Positions 27,787 to 36,222 of a stretch of 64,000 nucleotides of DNA are shown one piece after another. Below the pieces are notes generated by a model. That model did no database searches. It was not told where the DNA came from and was given only the letters and a program-made list of their open reading frames with translations. This DNA comes from Vicinamibacterales bacterium (GTDB taxonomy: Bacteria; Acidobacteriota; Vicinamibacteria; Vicinamibacterales; UBA2999). The stretch spans positions 372,001 to 436,000 of the forward strand of contig JBAZYO010000003.1 in the NCBI GenBank assembly GCA_041659285.1, read 5' to 3'. The position numbers and the translations under genes are program-made. Each line of letters starts with the position of its first letter. Position 1 is the first letter of the stretch.

Positions 27787-28551
27787 GTGGAATCAACTCC
27801 AGAGCCATCCCCTCGGTCGGCCGGCGCCCTCACCTCCATCGACAAGGCGCTCGAAGTCTGCGAAGTGTTGAGCGGCGTGCCGCGCGGCATGAACCTCTCG
27901 GACCTCGCTCGTGCCCTCCGCCAGCCCGCATCCACCGTGCATCGCCTGCTTGGCGTCCTGAAGCGTCGCGGCTACGTGCGCCAGGATGACGAGACCCAGC
28001 GCTACGGGCTCACGCTGAAAATGCTCGACCTGAGCTTTCGGTCGCTCGGACAGTCGGAACTGCGGCTGCACGCCTACCCGATCATGCGGGAGTACGTGCT
28101 GCGCACGCCGTATCGCGGGTTCATCGCCATTCCCGCCAGCGGGGAAGTGACGTACGTGTGGAGCACGGGCCCGGACGAAGTGGCCATGCGCACCGTGTAC
28201 GGCAAAGAGATGCCGGGGCACTGCGCCATCTACTTTTCACCGCGGCAGGCGACGCGCCGGCTCAGTTGCCTGCGGCTCGCGGCATCCGCCGAACTGACCC
28301 GGCCCGAAGCGACGGTCGTGCGCATGGGACCGCCGCCGATGGAGCCCGACGCCCTGCAGCGGCTGTTCTGCACCTGCGCGCCGGTGAGGGACTACACCGG
28401 ACATGAAGTCGCCCGCGTGGGCGTTTTCGGCCACGGCGCCGACGACCGGCCCATTCTGACCGAACACCACCGCGGCGCCTGGGACCTGGCGCGCCGCATC
28501 TCGATGCGACTCGGCCACGTGCCCCCCAGCGCGCTGGAGAGCACCGCGTAG
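27787..28551 (+). CDS. IclR-family transcriptional regulator
   Basis: 254 residues from GTG. N-terminal winged helix at about 15-80 (SIDKALEVCEVLSG, LSDLARALRQPASTVHRLLGVLKRRGYV), then a GAF-like effector domain (MLDLSFRSLGQSELRLHAYPIMREY and the conserved PGHCAIY, near 143). IclR proteins respond to small aromatic or carboxylic acids in many bacteria. It is divergent from the kinase gene and followed by a ferredoxin gene; no catabolic operon is adjacent, so the target is unknown. Confidence 0.92.
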   Translation: MESTPEPSPRSAGALTSIDKALEVCEVLSGVPRGMNLSDLARALRQPASTVHRLLGVLKRRGYVRQDDETQRYGLTLKMLDLSFRSLGQSELRLHAYPIMREYVLRTPYRGFIAIPASGEVTYVWSTGPDEVAMRTVYGKEMPGHCAIYFSPRQATRRLSCLRLAASAELTRPEATVVRMGPPPMEPDALQRLFCTCAPVRDYTGHEVARVGVFGHGADDRPILTEHHRGAWDLARRISMRLGHVPPSALESTA

Positions 28552-28595
28552 TTCTCAACTCTTAACTCAGCACTCTTCACCTACAAGGATCAGAA

Positions 28596-28856
28596 ATGGC
28601 TTACATCATCACGGAACCCTGCATCGGCACGAAGGACTCGGCCTGCGTTGACGTGTGTCCGGTGGACTGCATCCACCCGCGCAAGGACGAGGGCGATTTC
28701 GAGGCCGAGACCCAGCTCTACATTCACCCCGACGAGTGCATCGATTGCGGCGCGTGCGTCCCGGCCTGCCCAGTCGAGGCGATTTTCGCCCTGGACGAGG
28801 TGCCGGAAAAGTGGAAGACCTACATCGAGATCAACGCCAAGCACTTCCAGAAATAA
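28596..28856 (+). CDS. Bacterial-type ferredoxin with two cubane-cluster motifs
   Basis: 86 residues. Cys9, Cys17, Cys21 and Cys25 form the first motif (C-x7-CVDVCPVDC), the pattern of FdxA-type seven-iron ferredoxins. Cys48, Cys51, Cys54 and Cys58 form a normal 4Fe-4S motif (CIDCGACVPACP). Hence one 3Fe-4S or 4Fe-4S cluster plus one 4Fe-4S cluster. Soluble low-potential electron carrier. The start has an AAGGA-type site 8 nt upstream. Its partner is unknown; it could serve any of several oxygenases or radical-SAM enzymes. Confidence 0.93.
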   Translation: MAYIITEPCIGTKDSACVDVCPVDCIHPRKDEGDFEAETQLYIHPDECIDCGACVPACPVEAIFALDEVPEKWKTYIEINAKHFQK

Positions 28857-28988
28857 AGGGCGGCCCGGCCGGGATTTGCATTTAGAATCGGGCTCTGACT
28901 CCCCGGTTGCGCCCCCGGGGTGAGCATCTTGTGATCTCGTGATTTTGCCGCGTCGCCTGCCGACAAGCGATGCTGTGGAAGAGGGTCT

Positions 28989-30500
28989 ATGCCGATTCGA
29001 CCTCGCATGGCGTGGGTGGCCGCGGCGGTGCTCGCGGCGCTGGTTTCGGGTGTTCAGGGGCGCGCGCCCGGAGACGATGCCGTACTCCAGTTTCAGCTGG
29101 GCACGCTGCTGTTCGAAGAGACGCGCTATCGTGAGGCGCTCGAGGCGTTCCGCAAGGCGGTGGGCGCCGACAGCAAGTCGATCGCCCTGCAGGCGCGGAT
29201 CGGCGTGGTCAAGTCCTCGCTGCGGCTCGGCGAGTTTCTCGACGCGCAGAAAGAAGCGCAAACCCTCAAGCAGCAGGCGCCCACCGACCCCGAGGTCCTG
29301 ACCGTCCACGCCGACGCGATGTGGTCGGCCGGCCTCTTCGACGAGGCGCACGAGGAATTCAAGGACGCGCTGGCGCTGTCCCCGGAACTGTCGCGCGGCC
29401 ATCACGGCCTGGCCCGGGCGCTGGCCTCGCAGAACAAGCTGGACGAAGCGCTCAACGAAGCGCAGGCCGCCCTCAGGCTGGCGCCCCGCGACGAAGAAGT
29501 GCATCACACCGTCGGCGCCATCTTCGAGCGCATGCGGCGCTACGAGCAGGCGGCGGCCGCCTACGGCAACTACGTCAACCTGCTCCCCAACAAGGATCGC
29601 AGCGACAAGGCGTCGTGGTCGCGATCGCAGATTCGCTTCCTGCGCTCGTTCGGCGAGCGCGAACCCATCGCCATGGACGAGACCGCGGCCGCGGGCCTGC
29701 ACACCGTGGACTTCCGGATCGTGGACGAAAAGGTGATCGTCAAGGCCAAGGTCAACGGCGGACGCCTGCAGGACTTCGTGCTCGACACCGGCTCCGAACT
29801 GACGACCATTTCCCGCCAGACCGCCTCCAGCGGCGGCGTGCGTCCCATCACCTACACGCTGAGCGCCGGCGTCGGCGAAGTGGGCCTGCGCGGCCTGCAG
29901 CTGGGCCGGCTCGATACGCTGGAGATCGGCACGCTCAAGCTGAGCAACGTGCCCGCGCTGATCAAGGCGCCGGCGCTGCGCGGCATTCCCAAGCGGGAGA
30001 CCGAGAGTTTCTCGCCGCTCGGCCTCGGGCTGTCGACGACCATCGACTACGCGACCCACAAGCTGTCGCTGGGCCGCCACCTGCCCGACGAACGGTCGGA
30101 GTTCACGCTGCCCATGCGCCACCATCGCCTGTCGATGGTGCGCGGCATGATCAACCAGACCCGCCCCACCTACTTCGTGGTGGACACCGGCGGCGAGGTG
30201 ATTTCCATCAGCACGGCGACTGCCGACGAGATCAACCAGGCGATGCCGCGCAAGATTGCGCTGCGCGTGTATGGCACGTCGGGGTGGGACCGCGAGGCGT
30301 TCCTGATGCCGGGCGTGAACCTGAAGTTCCAGGACATCGCCTTCAATAACTTTGCGGTGGTGGTGCTGAACCTGCGGGCGCCGAGCGTGCTGCTCGGCTT
30401 CCAGGTGGGCGGCATCGTCGGCCACAAGTTCCTCAGCCCGTATCGCGTCTCGCTCGATCTGGACCGGAGCGAGCTGCGCATGACCAAGGCGATGAACTAA
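28989..30500 (+). CDS. Secreted TPR protein with two retropepsin-like domains
   Basis: 503 residues. Signal peptide (VLAALVSGVQG), TPR-type helical repeats from about 35 to 205 (LFEETRYREALEAFRKAV), then two aspartyl-protease-like halves: VLDTGSELTTIS (Asp266) and VVDTGGEVISIS (Asp399). Each half carries the D-T-G triad and the hydrophobic-Gly partner near its end, so a single-chain pseudodimeric protease is plausible. Acidobacteria encode many such TPR-aspartyl proteins; substrates are unknown. The GAGGG before the ATG supports the start. It ends at a bidirectional terminator shared with the thioesterase gene. Confidence 0.85.
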   Translation: MPIRPRMAWVAAAVLAALVSGVQGRAPGDDAVLQFQLGTLLFEETRYREALEAFRKAVGADSKSIALQARIGVVKSSLRLGEFLDAQKEAQTLKQQAPTDPEVLTVHADAMWSAGLFDEAHEEFKDALALSPELSRGHHGLARALASQNKLDEALNEAQAALRLAPRDEEVHHTVGAIFERMRRYEQAAAAYGNYVNLLPNKDRSDKASWSRSQIRFLRSFGEREPIAMDETAAAGLHTVDFRIVDEKVIVKAKVNGGRLQDFVLDTGSELTTISRQTASSGGVRPITYTLSAGVGEVGLRGLQLGRLDTLEIGTLKLSNVPALIKAPALRGIPKRETESFSPLGLGLSTTIDYATHKLSLGRHLPDERSEFTLPMRHHRLSMVRGMINQTRPTYFVVDTGGEVISISTATADEINQAMPRKIALRVYGTSGWDREAFLMPGVNLKFQDIAFNNFAVVVLNLRAPSVLLGFQVGGIVGHKFLSPYRVSLDLDRSELRMTKAMN

Positions 30501-30513
30501 CCGGCTCTCGTCG

Positions 30514-30534
30514 GGCACCCCTTCATGGGGTGCC
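30514..30534. terminator. Bidirectional hairpin between convergent genes
   Basis: GGCACCCC-TTCAT-GGGGTGCC is a perfect 8-bp stem between the convergent protease and thioesterase stops. T-runs are short on both sides. Confidence 0.6.
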
Positions 30535-30539
30535 GCTTC

Positions 30540-31022
30540 TTACGGGGTGCCGCGTTCGGTTTTCCGGCGGAGCCGGTCGGCGCGCCGCTCGTGCGCCTGC
30601 CGGACCCGTTCCTCGTCGTCCGGCGTTTCCGCCAGCAGCGGCGGCACCTTCTGCGCCTTGCCGTTCTTGTCGATCGACACGAACGTCAGGTAGGCGCGGC
30701 TGGTCAGCTTACGCGTGCCGGTCTCAATCTCCTCCGAGAAGACCTCCACTTCCACTTCGAGCGACGTGCTGAACGCGCAGGTGACGCGCGACTTGAGCAG
30801 GATCAGGTCACCGACCTTAATGGGGTGGATGAACTCGAGGCCGTCCACGCCCGCCGTCAAGGCGAGCGTGTTGGTGTGCCGGTGGCAGGCAATCGCCCCG
30901 GTGATGTCGATCAGGTGCATCACCGTCCCGCCCAGGATGAACCCGAGCGGGTTGGAGTCGTTGGGCAGGACGACCTGGACGGTTTCAGCCGTCGAGTCCT
31001 GCCAGCGCTTTGGCTTTACCAA
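30540..31022 (-). CDS. Acyl-CoA thioesterase, hotdog fold (YciA/ACOT type)
   Basis: 160 residues. The hotdog core contains NPLGFILGGTVMHLIDITGA, the segment carrying catalytic Asn and Asp in YciA-like thioesterases, and GVDGLEFIHPIKVGDLI. A basic tail follows from residue 130. It hydrolyses acyl-CoA to free acid and CoA; chain-length preference is not evident. The start appears to be a TTG at 31022 that overlaps the stop of the upstream barrel gene by 7 nt, so it is coupled to that gene. Function in that operon is unclear. Confidence 0.88.
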   Translation of the reverse strand: MVKPKRWQDSTAETVQVVLPNDSNPLGFILGGTVMHLIDITGAIACHRHTNTLALTAGVDGLEFIHPIKVGDLILLKSRVTCAFSTSLEVEVEVFSEEIETGTRKLTSRAYLTFVSIDKNGKAQKVPPLLAETPDDEERVRQAHERRADRLRRKTERGTP

Positions 31023-34000
31023 TCGTAACCAATCCAGAGTGAGAACTTGACCTTGCGGAAGGCTTCACTGCCGCCCTGCTGCGCAAAGACCACGTCTTCC
31101 CATTGCTGGTTCATCAGGGTCTTCCACGACCAGTCGAAGTGGACGGGGAAGCCGAGTGCGAAGGTCGCCAGGCTGATGCCGTACGAGGCCCGCGCGTCGA
31201 TCAGGCGGTTGCCGGAGATGGTGACCGGCGCGCCGTAGATCGGCAGGTCGTTATCGTCGTAGTCCACCACCGGCCGTTCGGTCGTGGTCTCGCGGCTGAA
31301 CACCTTGAAGGGCGTGTCGCCGAAGCTGGCGCCGCCGAGGCCGGCGAACAGGGTGGCACGCACGCCGCCCAGTACGCCGATCGGCGTCGCCATGGCTTCA
31401 ATCAGCGGGAAGCGGAGCTCGGCGTTGGTGAAGAACGCGTTCTGCCCGACAAACTGCAGGTACTCGTAGCCGCGCAGTTCCGAGTTGCCGCCGAAGTAGG
31501 TGTAGTCGGGGTTGCTGCCCCAGCTCTTGAAGCCGCGCGCCCGCAAGGCGAGCAGGCCGGTGGCGCCCAGGCGGAAGTACTTGCGGGCGTCGCCGTCGAG
31601 GGTCTGGCGCGACAGCGAGTTGCCGATCTTCGGCGCGATTTCGTAGGACAGGCGCATGGTGCTGCCCGACAGCGGCCCGAACTCGCGGAAGATCGTCGTT
31701 TCCTGTACGAACGCCGCGCCGACCGGCACCATGTTGCCGTTGTTGAAGAGCGAGCGGCCGAACTGCTGCTGCTGGTACTGGTTCGAGTAGGCCTCGAGGT
31801 TCGGGTCGTTGTAGCGCTCCTGGTAGCGGCTGAACCCGCCGAACAGCTCGACGCGGCGGTAGCGGTTGAAGGGGTAGATCGCGAACATGGTGCCGCCCTG
31901 CATGGTGCGGGTCGCGGTGGCCAGGTCCCGATCGATCAGGCCGCTGAAGGCCGGGTCGTAGAAGACGCCTTCGAGCTGCCCGTAGTAGAACTGCGTGGTG
32001 TTGAAGCCCTGCACCGCCCACTGCAGCCGCCGCTCCATGTTCACCCAGGTGAACTGCATGGTGCGGTACTGCGACACCGACGACACGAACAGGTTGAACT
32101 GCTGGTCGCCGAGCACGTCCGTGAACACCACCTGCGTGCCGCCGAACACGTCGCCGCCGCTGGTCACGCCCAGGCTGACCGGCGGCCGGCCTTCGAGAAA
32201 CAGCTTCTCGAACTTGCCCTTTTTCTTCTTGTTGTCGGCCACCAGCGTGTGGCTGAGCGGCGCCTGAAAGTCCACGATCGGGCCGGGCGAACCGAAGTCG
32301 GCGGTCGCCACCTTCGTGATCTCGTCCTTGCGTTCGAGGATGTGCAGGCCGTATTCACCCTTGAAGTAAGTGACAAACGCCAGCTTGTTGTTGGCGCCGT
32401 CGCGCAGCACCACCGGCGACAGGTTGCCGGCCAGCGCGTCCGTGTACTGCTTCAACTCGTTGGTCTTGAGGTCGAGCGTCCACAGGTTGTAGATCTGGCC
32501 GTTCTTGGCCACGTCCGGCTCGATCGGCTCGGCCGGGTTCACCGCCGTCGAGGCGAAGACCAGCGTGTTGGCGTCGAGGAACTGGGCGCCGCTCTCGTCG
32601 TGCGTGCCGAAGGTCAGCTGGACCTTGTTGGCGCCGCTGGCGTCCATGCGGAAGAGTTTCTCGTTGCCGCTCACCCGCACGAGGTAGACCAGCGACCGGC
32701 CGTCGGGCGCCCAGGTCGGCGCGTAGTTGGCAAACGGGTCTTTCGTGAGGTTGACGATCTCCCTGGTGTCGAGGTTGATCGTGAAGATATCGGCCTGGCT
32801 GTCGCGCATGCCGGAGAACACGATCAGCTTGCCGTCGGGCGAGAAGTCCGGCGACTCGGGCGCGTCAATCGTGGTGAGCGGCACGCGCACTTCGATCTTG
32901 CGCGACACCACGTTCTGCACGATCAGCGAGCGGTCCTTCTCGGTGCGCACGAAGTAGGCGATCCGATCGCCCGACGGGGACCACGACATCCACGGCACCG
33001 AGTTCCAGCGCCCGCCGGGCGTGGCCAGGTACTCGAAGCCCATGCTCTGGTCGAAGCCGCCGGTGAGGTTGCGGATCACCGCGCCGTCCTTGGCGGAAAT
33101 CAGCACGATGTCGTACTCGCGATCGCGGCCGTTACCGGTCATGCCGGCGATCAGGTCGCCCGACGGCGACGGCTCGATCGACAGCACGTTCGAGAACTTG
33201 CCCTTGCGCGGATCCGGCGCGAGGTCACGGCCGTAGTCGGCCGGCCGTTCCTTGTCGCGGAACGGCTTGAAGCGCTCCTTCAGGTAGCGGTCGAACTGCT
33301 GGTCCCATTCCTCGGGCGTAATCTGGAACGCTTCCTGGTAGGCGTCGTCGCTGCCGCCGATCACCGAGCGGCGCAGGGCGAAGACGTAAGCGCGCACGCC
33401 TTCCTTGCCCCACTTCGATTCCATGAACTCGAAGGCGGCGTGACCGAGGTTGTAGATGAGGCGCGGGTTGCTGAACCCGCCGTAGTCCTGCATCTCGCTC
33501 ATCTTCGGAACGATGTCCGATACCGCCGCGTCGCGCACGGTCATGATGTCGAGCGGACGCCAGTAGCCGGTCATGTAGTCCGACATGCCCTCCATGGTCC
33601 ACAGCGGCATGTTGCGGCGAATCAGGCCGGTGGGAATGATGTCGAACTGGAACTGGTGGGTGAGCTCGTGGACGATCAGGCGGTAGAGCAGATCGGGCGG
33701 CTCGTCGATCGGCATCACCATGCGGTAGCGGCCCGGTTCGGCGAAGGCGCCGACGCCTTCCTGCGCCGCGCCCGGAATCACGTTCTGCTGCCAGAACTCG
33801 CTGGCCGTCGAGAACAGGATCAGCGGCAGCTTCATCGAGAGGTCGTGCTTCAGCTCGGAGCTGACGTGCTGATACGCGCTTTCGGCGTAGCCGGCAATGC
33901 GCTCCAGGTGCGGCTCGATCTCGGGGTAGTAGTAGATCTCGAAATGCTCGGTCTGGTAGGTGTGCCAGTCGAACTTGTCGTAGCGGATCTGGTTCTTCCC

Positions 34001-34108
34001 GAAGTACGGGACATAGCCGGTTTGCGCCTCCGCCACGGTGGCGACGGCCAGGATGGAACATAGGGCCAGGGCCAAGGGCGTCAAGGCTTTCCGCTGCGGG
34101 GTGCGCAT
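31016..34108 (-). CDS. Secreted metallopeptidase-MA/PD40/outer-membrane barrel protein
   Basis: 1030 residues from ATG 34108, preceded by AAGGAGAG; the open frame extends further but without support. The signal peptide ends at AEAQT. A gluzincin-like domain (about 30-290) has the zinc motif HELTHQF near 147 and EGMSDYMTGYW further on. About six PD40/TolB-type propeller repeats follow (for example ESPDFSPDGKLIVFSGMRDS). The C-terminal 350 residues are a BamA/surface-antigen-like barrel ending in LWIGYDW. Thus a peptidase and a propeller would be displayed on an outer-membrane anchor in one chain. This architecture occurs in Acidobacteria, but its function is unknown. Confidence 0.88.
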   Translation of the reverse strand: MRTPQRKALTPLALALCSILAVATVAEAQTGYVPYFGKNQIRYDKFDWHTYQTEHFEIYYYPEIEPHLERIAGYAESAYQHVSSELKHDLSMKLPLILFSTASEFWQQNVIPGAAQEGVGAFAEPGRYRMVMPIDEPPDLLYRLIVHELTHQFQFDIIPTGLIRRNMPLWTMEGMSDYMTGYWRPLDIMTVRDAAVSDIVPKMSEMQDYGGFSNPRLIYNLGHAAFEFMESKWGKEGVRAYVFALRRSVIGGSDDAYQEAFQITPEEWDQQFDRYLKERFKPFRDKERPADYGRDLAPDPRKGKFSNVLSIEPSPSGDLIAGMTGNGRDREYDIVLISAKDGAVIRNLTGGFDQSMGFEYLATPGGRWNSVPWMSWSPSGDRIAYFVRTEKDRSLIVQNVVSRKIEVRVPLTTIDAPESPDFSPDGKLIVFSGMRDSQADIFTINLDTREIVNLTKDPFANYAPTWAPDGRSLVYLVRVSGNEKLFRMDASGANKVQLTFGTHDESGAQFLDANTLVFASTAVNPAEPIEPDVAKNGQIYNLWTLDLKTNELKQYTDALAGNLSPVVLRDGANNKLAFVTYFKGEYGLHILERKDEITKVATADFGSPGPIVDFQAPLSHTLVADNKKKKGKFEKLFLEGRPPVSLGVTSGGDVFGGTQVVFTDVLGDQQFNLFVSSVSQYRTMQFTWVNMERRLQWAVQGFNTTQFYYGQLEGVFYDPAFSGLIDRDLATATRTMQGGTMFAIYPFNRYRRVELFGGFSRYQERYNDPNLEAYSNQYQQQQFGRSLFNNGNMVPVGAAFVQETTIFREFGPLSGSTMRLSYEIAPKIGNSLSRQTLDGDARKYFRLGATGLLALRARGFKSWGSNPDYTYFGGNSELRGYEYLQFVGQNAFFTNAELRFPLIEAMATPIGVLGGVRATLFAGLGGASFGDTPFKVFSRETTTERPVVDYDDNDLPIYGAPVTISGNRLIDARASYGISLATFALGFPVHFDWSWKTLMNQQWEDVVFAQQGGSEAFRKVKFSLWIGYDW

Positions 34109-34158
34109 AGTCTCTCCTTGGTGCATCTTACCGATCCTCTGACGAAGGCCGCAATCAA

Positions 34159-34194
34159 CGGCTTGCCACGCCGTAGCCTTGGCGACGGCGGGGC
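34159..34194 (+). repeat. GGCTTGCCgCGCCG dispersed repeat, intergenic copy
   Basis: The 358-nt gap 34109-34466 holds no convincing gene. Within it, CGGCTTGCCACGCCGTAGCC and the following bases match the minus-strand element at 63374-63412. TATACT at about 34234 may be a -10 box for the thioredoxin gene downstream. Confidence 0.65.
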
Positions 34195-34466
34195 CCGCGT
34201 TCCGCAGAGCAAGAAGCGAGCCGTCGTCCTTCGTCCTATACTTGGGACGCGACGATCCAGGGACGGGGTTCACTCCGTCCTCACGCGCCCGCCGGGAATA
34301 AACGGGCTCACCCGGGAGTTTTCTCCAAAGTCTGCCCGGATTCTCCATGTTTTCTGGCCGACGGCCGACAAGGGGCGATCGTACCTACATGCTCGTGTCG
34401 GCGCGGGTACCAAGGCCGGGCTGGCTCACGTGGCGTCCTACCTCCAGAATGAGGCAAGATAGCCAG

Positions 34467-35129
34467 ATGGATCAGCACGACGGCTCGACCGACAGTTCCC
34501 AGGACGTTGCTCCGGCGGCCACCACCGCCCCTGCGTCCAAGATGCGGCTCGTGGCGATCGGCGCCACGGCAGTGGCCCTCCTGGCGATCAGCATCCCGTT
34601 CGTGTGGCAACAGGGCGCGGCGTCGGAGCCGGCCGCCACACTGGCCAGCGACGTGACCCCGGCGGCGTCGCACGACACCACCGCGTCGGCCGGCACCGAT
34701 GCGTGCATGGCCAACGCCAAGCCGGCAAATTTCGACTTCACCCTGAAGGACCTCGAGGGCCAGCCCGTGTCGCTCGCGTCCTACAAGGGGAAGGTGGTGC
34801 TGTTGAACTTCTGGGCGACGTGGTGCGGCCCCTGCAAGGCGGAAATTCCGGGCTTCGTCGAGCTGCAGGAAAAGTACAAGGACAACCTCGTGATTGTCGG
34901 GTTCTCGGTTGACGATCCCGCCGACAAGGCCAAGGCGTTCGCCGCCGAATACAAGATGAACTATCCCATCCTGCTGGGCGAAGGGCGTGAAGACGTGCAG
35001 GACGCCTACGGGCCGATCTGGGGCATCCCCGCGTCGTTCCTCATCAGCAAGGACGGCCTGGTCTGCCGCAAGCACCTGGGCATTGCGCCCAAGTCGGTGT
35101 TTGAAAAAGAAATTGTCGCGTTGATGTAG
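34467..35129 (+). CDS. Membrane-anchored TlpA/ResA-like thiol-disulfide oxidoreductase
   Basis: 220 residues from ATG 34467; upstream in-frame ATGs would add an implausible basic extension. One membrane anchor (about 28-46), an Ala/Thr-rich linker with a lone Cys, then an AhpC/TSA-TlpA thioredoxin domain with WATWCGPCK (Cys near 119 and 122) and the cis-proline segment GIPASFLI. Periplasmic disulfide reduction, for example in cytochrome c maturation, fits the many c-haem proteins in the window. Stand-alone transcription unit. Confidence 0.92.
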   Translation: MDQHDGSTDSSQDVAPAATTAPASKMRLVAIGATAVALLAISIPFVWQQGAASEPAATLASDVTPAASHDTTASAGTDACMANAKPANFDFTLKDLEGQPVSLASYKGKVVLLNFWATWCGPCKAEIPGFVELQEKYKDNLVIVGFSVDDPADKAKAFAAEYKMNYPILLGEGREDVQDAYGPIWGIPASFLISKDGLVCRKHLGIAPKSVFEKEIVALM

Positions 35130-35182
35130 CGGTGGGGACAGACCTTTTGGTTTGTCCGCGTCGGTAGTATGATCACCGCATC

Positions 35183-35407
35183 ATGTTGAAGGGATTCGCG
35201 CACGCTCGTCTCGCTTGCGGGTGCCAGCTCGGGTTTCGTGACGGCTCCGCCGGCAGCCCGGTGCTCGTCATGCTCGAGACGAAGTCCACCGGCTGCATGA
35301 ATCCGCGCCACGTGTCGGGCCTCCCGTTGTACGACTACCGCGAGGCCCTGCGCCCGTCCACGCGCCTCGGCCCTCCGGGCGAAGAAGAGTTCGAAGAAGA
35401 GAGCTAG
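35183..35407 (+). CDS. Small unknown protein
   Basis: 74 residues beginning LKGFAHARLACGCQLGFRDG with a CGC pair, another Cys near 38, and an acidic tail (GEEEFEEES). A TATGAT box (35168-35173) ends 9 nt before the ATG, matching the promoter pattern of other genes here. No signal peptide or membrane segment. The three cysteines and one histidine could bind metal. I do not recognise the family. Confidence 0.6.
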   Translation: MLKGFAHARLACGCQLGFRDGSAGSPVLVMLETKSTGCMNPRHVSGLPLYDYREALRPSTRLGPPGEEEFEEES

Positions 35408-35493
35408 GTCCGGCTAAAGCCGGACGCTACATTGTGGCGTCCGCTATTCTGGCGCCCGCCTTCAGGCAATGTGGCGTCCGCCTTTAGGCGGAC
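35408..35493. repeat. Head-to-head pair of palindromic REP-like elements
   Basis: Hairpins GTCCGGCTAAAGCCGGAC (35408-35425) and GTCCGCCTTTAGGCGGAC (35476-35493) flank GCTACATTGTGGCG and a degenerate copy. They lie between the small-protein gene and the convergent outer-membrane protein gene and may also stop transcription. Confidence 0.85.
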
Positions 35494-35498
35494 ATCTG

Positions 35499-36158
35499 TC
35501 ACTTCCGGAACGGGTAGAACCCAATCCCAAAATTCGCGTGGAAGTTGCTGGTGTGCCAGCGGTCTGCCTGCGCCCCATCCGGCGTCACCACCGAAATCGA
35601 CGGCCTCAGGAACATGTAGTCCGCTGAGGTCCGCAGCGTGAACTTGGGCGTCAGGAAGTACTCGAACTTCAGCTGCGGCCGCAGCAGCGGTGCGTTCTGG
35701 ACGTGGATTGACGACGGTCCGTCCGCCGAGCCAAACGCGCGCGCCGGGTTGCCGATCAAGGTGCCGTGATTGAACCCCCAGCCGGCCTGCAACGAGAGGC
35801 CGGTGCTCAACCTGCCAAAATGCCATCCGTAACCGATGCCGGCCAAGATGGCTCGCGACTTGAAGGTCGCAAACTCCTCCCCGCCCGGCGCGTGCAGGTC
35901 CTCGCTGAACGTCGTGAACGCAAATGGGTAGCGCCAGCCGTTGGTGCGACCGGGACTGAGCCCAATCGACCCGCCGAACGTCGTCCCCTTGGTGACGTCG
36001 CTGTCGAGCGGTTCGCGCACGCTGACGTTGGCGTGCACGCCGATCTTGCGGACCAGCTTGGTGACGTTGTCCTTGATGAATTCAGGCTGCGCTTGCGCGG
36101 GCGAGGGGAGCATCGCAAGGGTCAGCGCGCCGATCAGGCCGAGGTGCTGCAGTCTCAT
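35499..36158 (-). CDS. Small outer-membrane beta-barrel protein
   Basis: 219 residues from ATG 36158 (MRLQHLGLIGALTLAM), which gives a clean signal peptide ending at AQAQ. The body is beta-rich with alternating strands (GWRYPFAFTTF, ILAGIGYGWHFGRL) and ends FGIGFYPFRK, consistent with an eight- to ten-stranded barrel. No enzyme motif. The start codon lies within a perfect 12-bp inverted repeat, which could mask initiation. Substrate or partner unknown. Confidence 0.75.
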   Translation of the reverse strand: MRLQHLGLIGALTLAMLPSPAQAQPEFIKDNVTKLVRKIGVHANVSVREPLDSDVTKGTTFGGSIGLSPGRTNGWRYPFAFTTFSEDLHAPGGEEFATFKSRAILAGIGYGWHFGRLSTGLSLQAGWGFNHGTLIGNPARAFGSADGPSSIHVQNAPLLRPQLKFEYFLTPKFTLRTSADYMFLRPSISVVTPDGAQADRWHTSNFHANFGIGFYPFRK

Positions 36159-36174
36159 GCCGCATGAGACTGCA
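36148..36174. promoter_or_regulatory. Perfect inverted repeat covering a start codon
   Basis: TGCAGTCTCATG-CCG-CATGAGACTGCA: two 12-base perfect arms with a 3-nt centre. The CAT at 36156-36158 is the start codon of the barrel gene on the minus strand, so the element is either an operator or an RNA hairpin over the initiation site. Confidence 0.6.
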
Positions 36175-36222
36175 AGAAGCGGACCCGGGCGCCGCCTCAT
36201 CAAGACGACGCCCGGAATTGAC

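Noticed and set aside
28596..28856. Ferredoxin gene as a split BoxA electron donor
   Set aside because: It has the FdxA-type cysteine pattern, lies 12 kb from boxB and lacks the reductase domain; no sequence evidence ties it to the box pathway.
31103..34063. 986-residue plus-strand open frame
   Set aside because: Antisense of the metallopeptidase/PD40/barrel gene; composition is the complement of its codons, no motifs or start signal.
34118..34462. 114-residue plus-strand frame in the 358-nt gap
   Set aside because: It begins in a dispersed repeat, has no ribosome-binding site and no family features; it is also out of frame with the thioredoxin gene's start.
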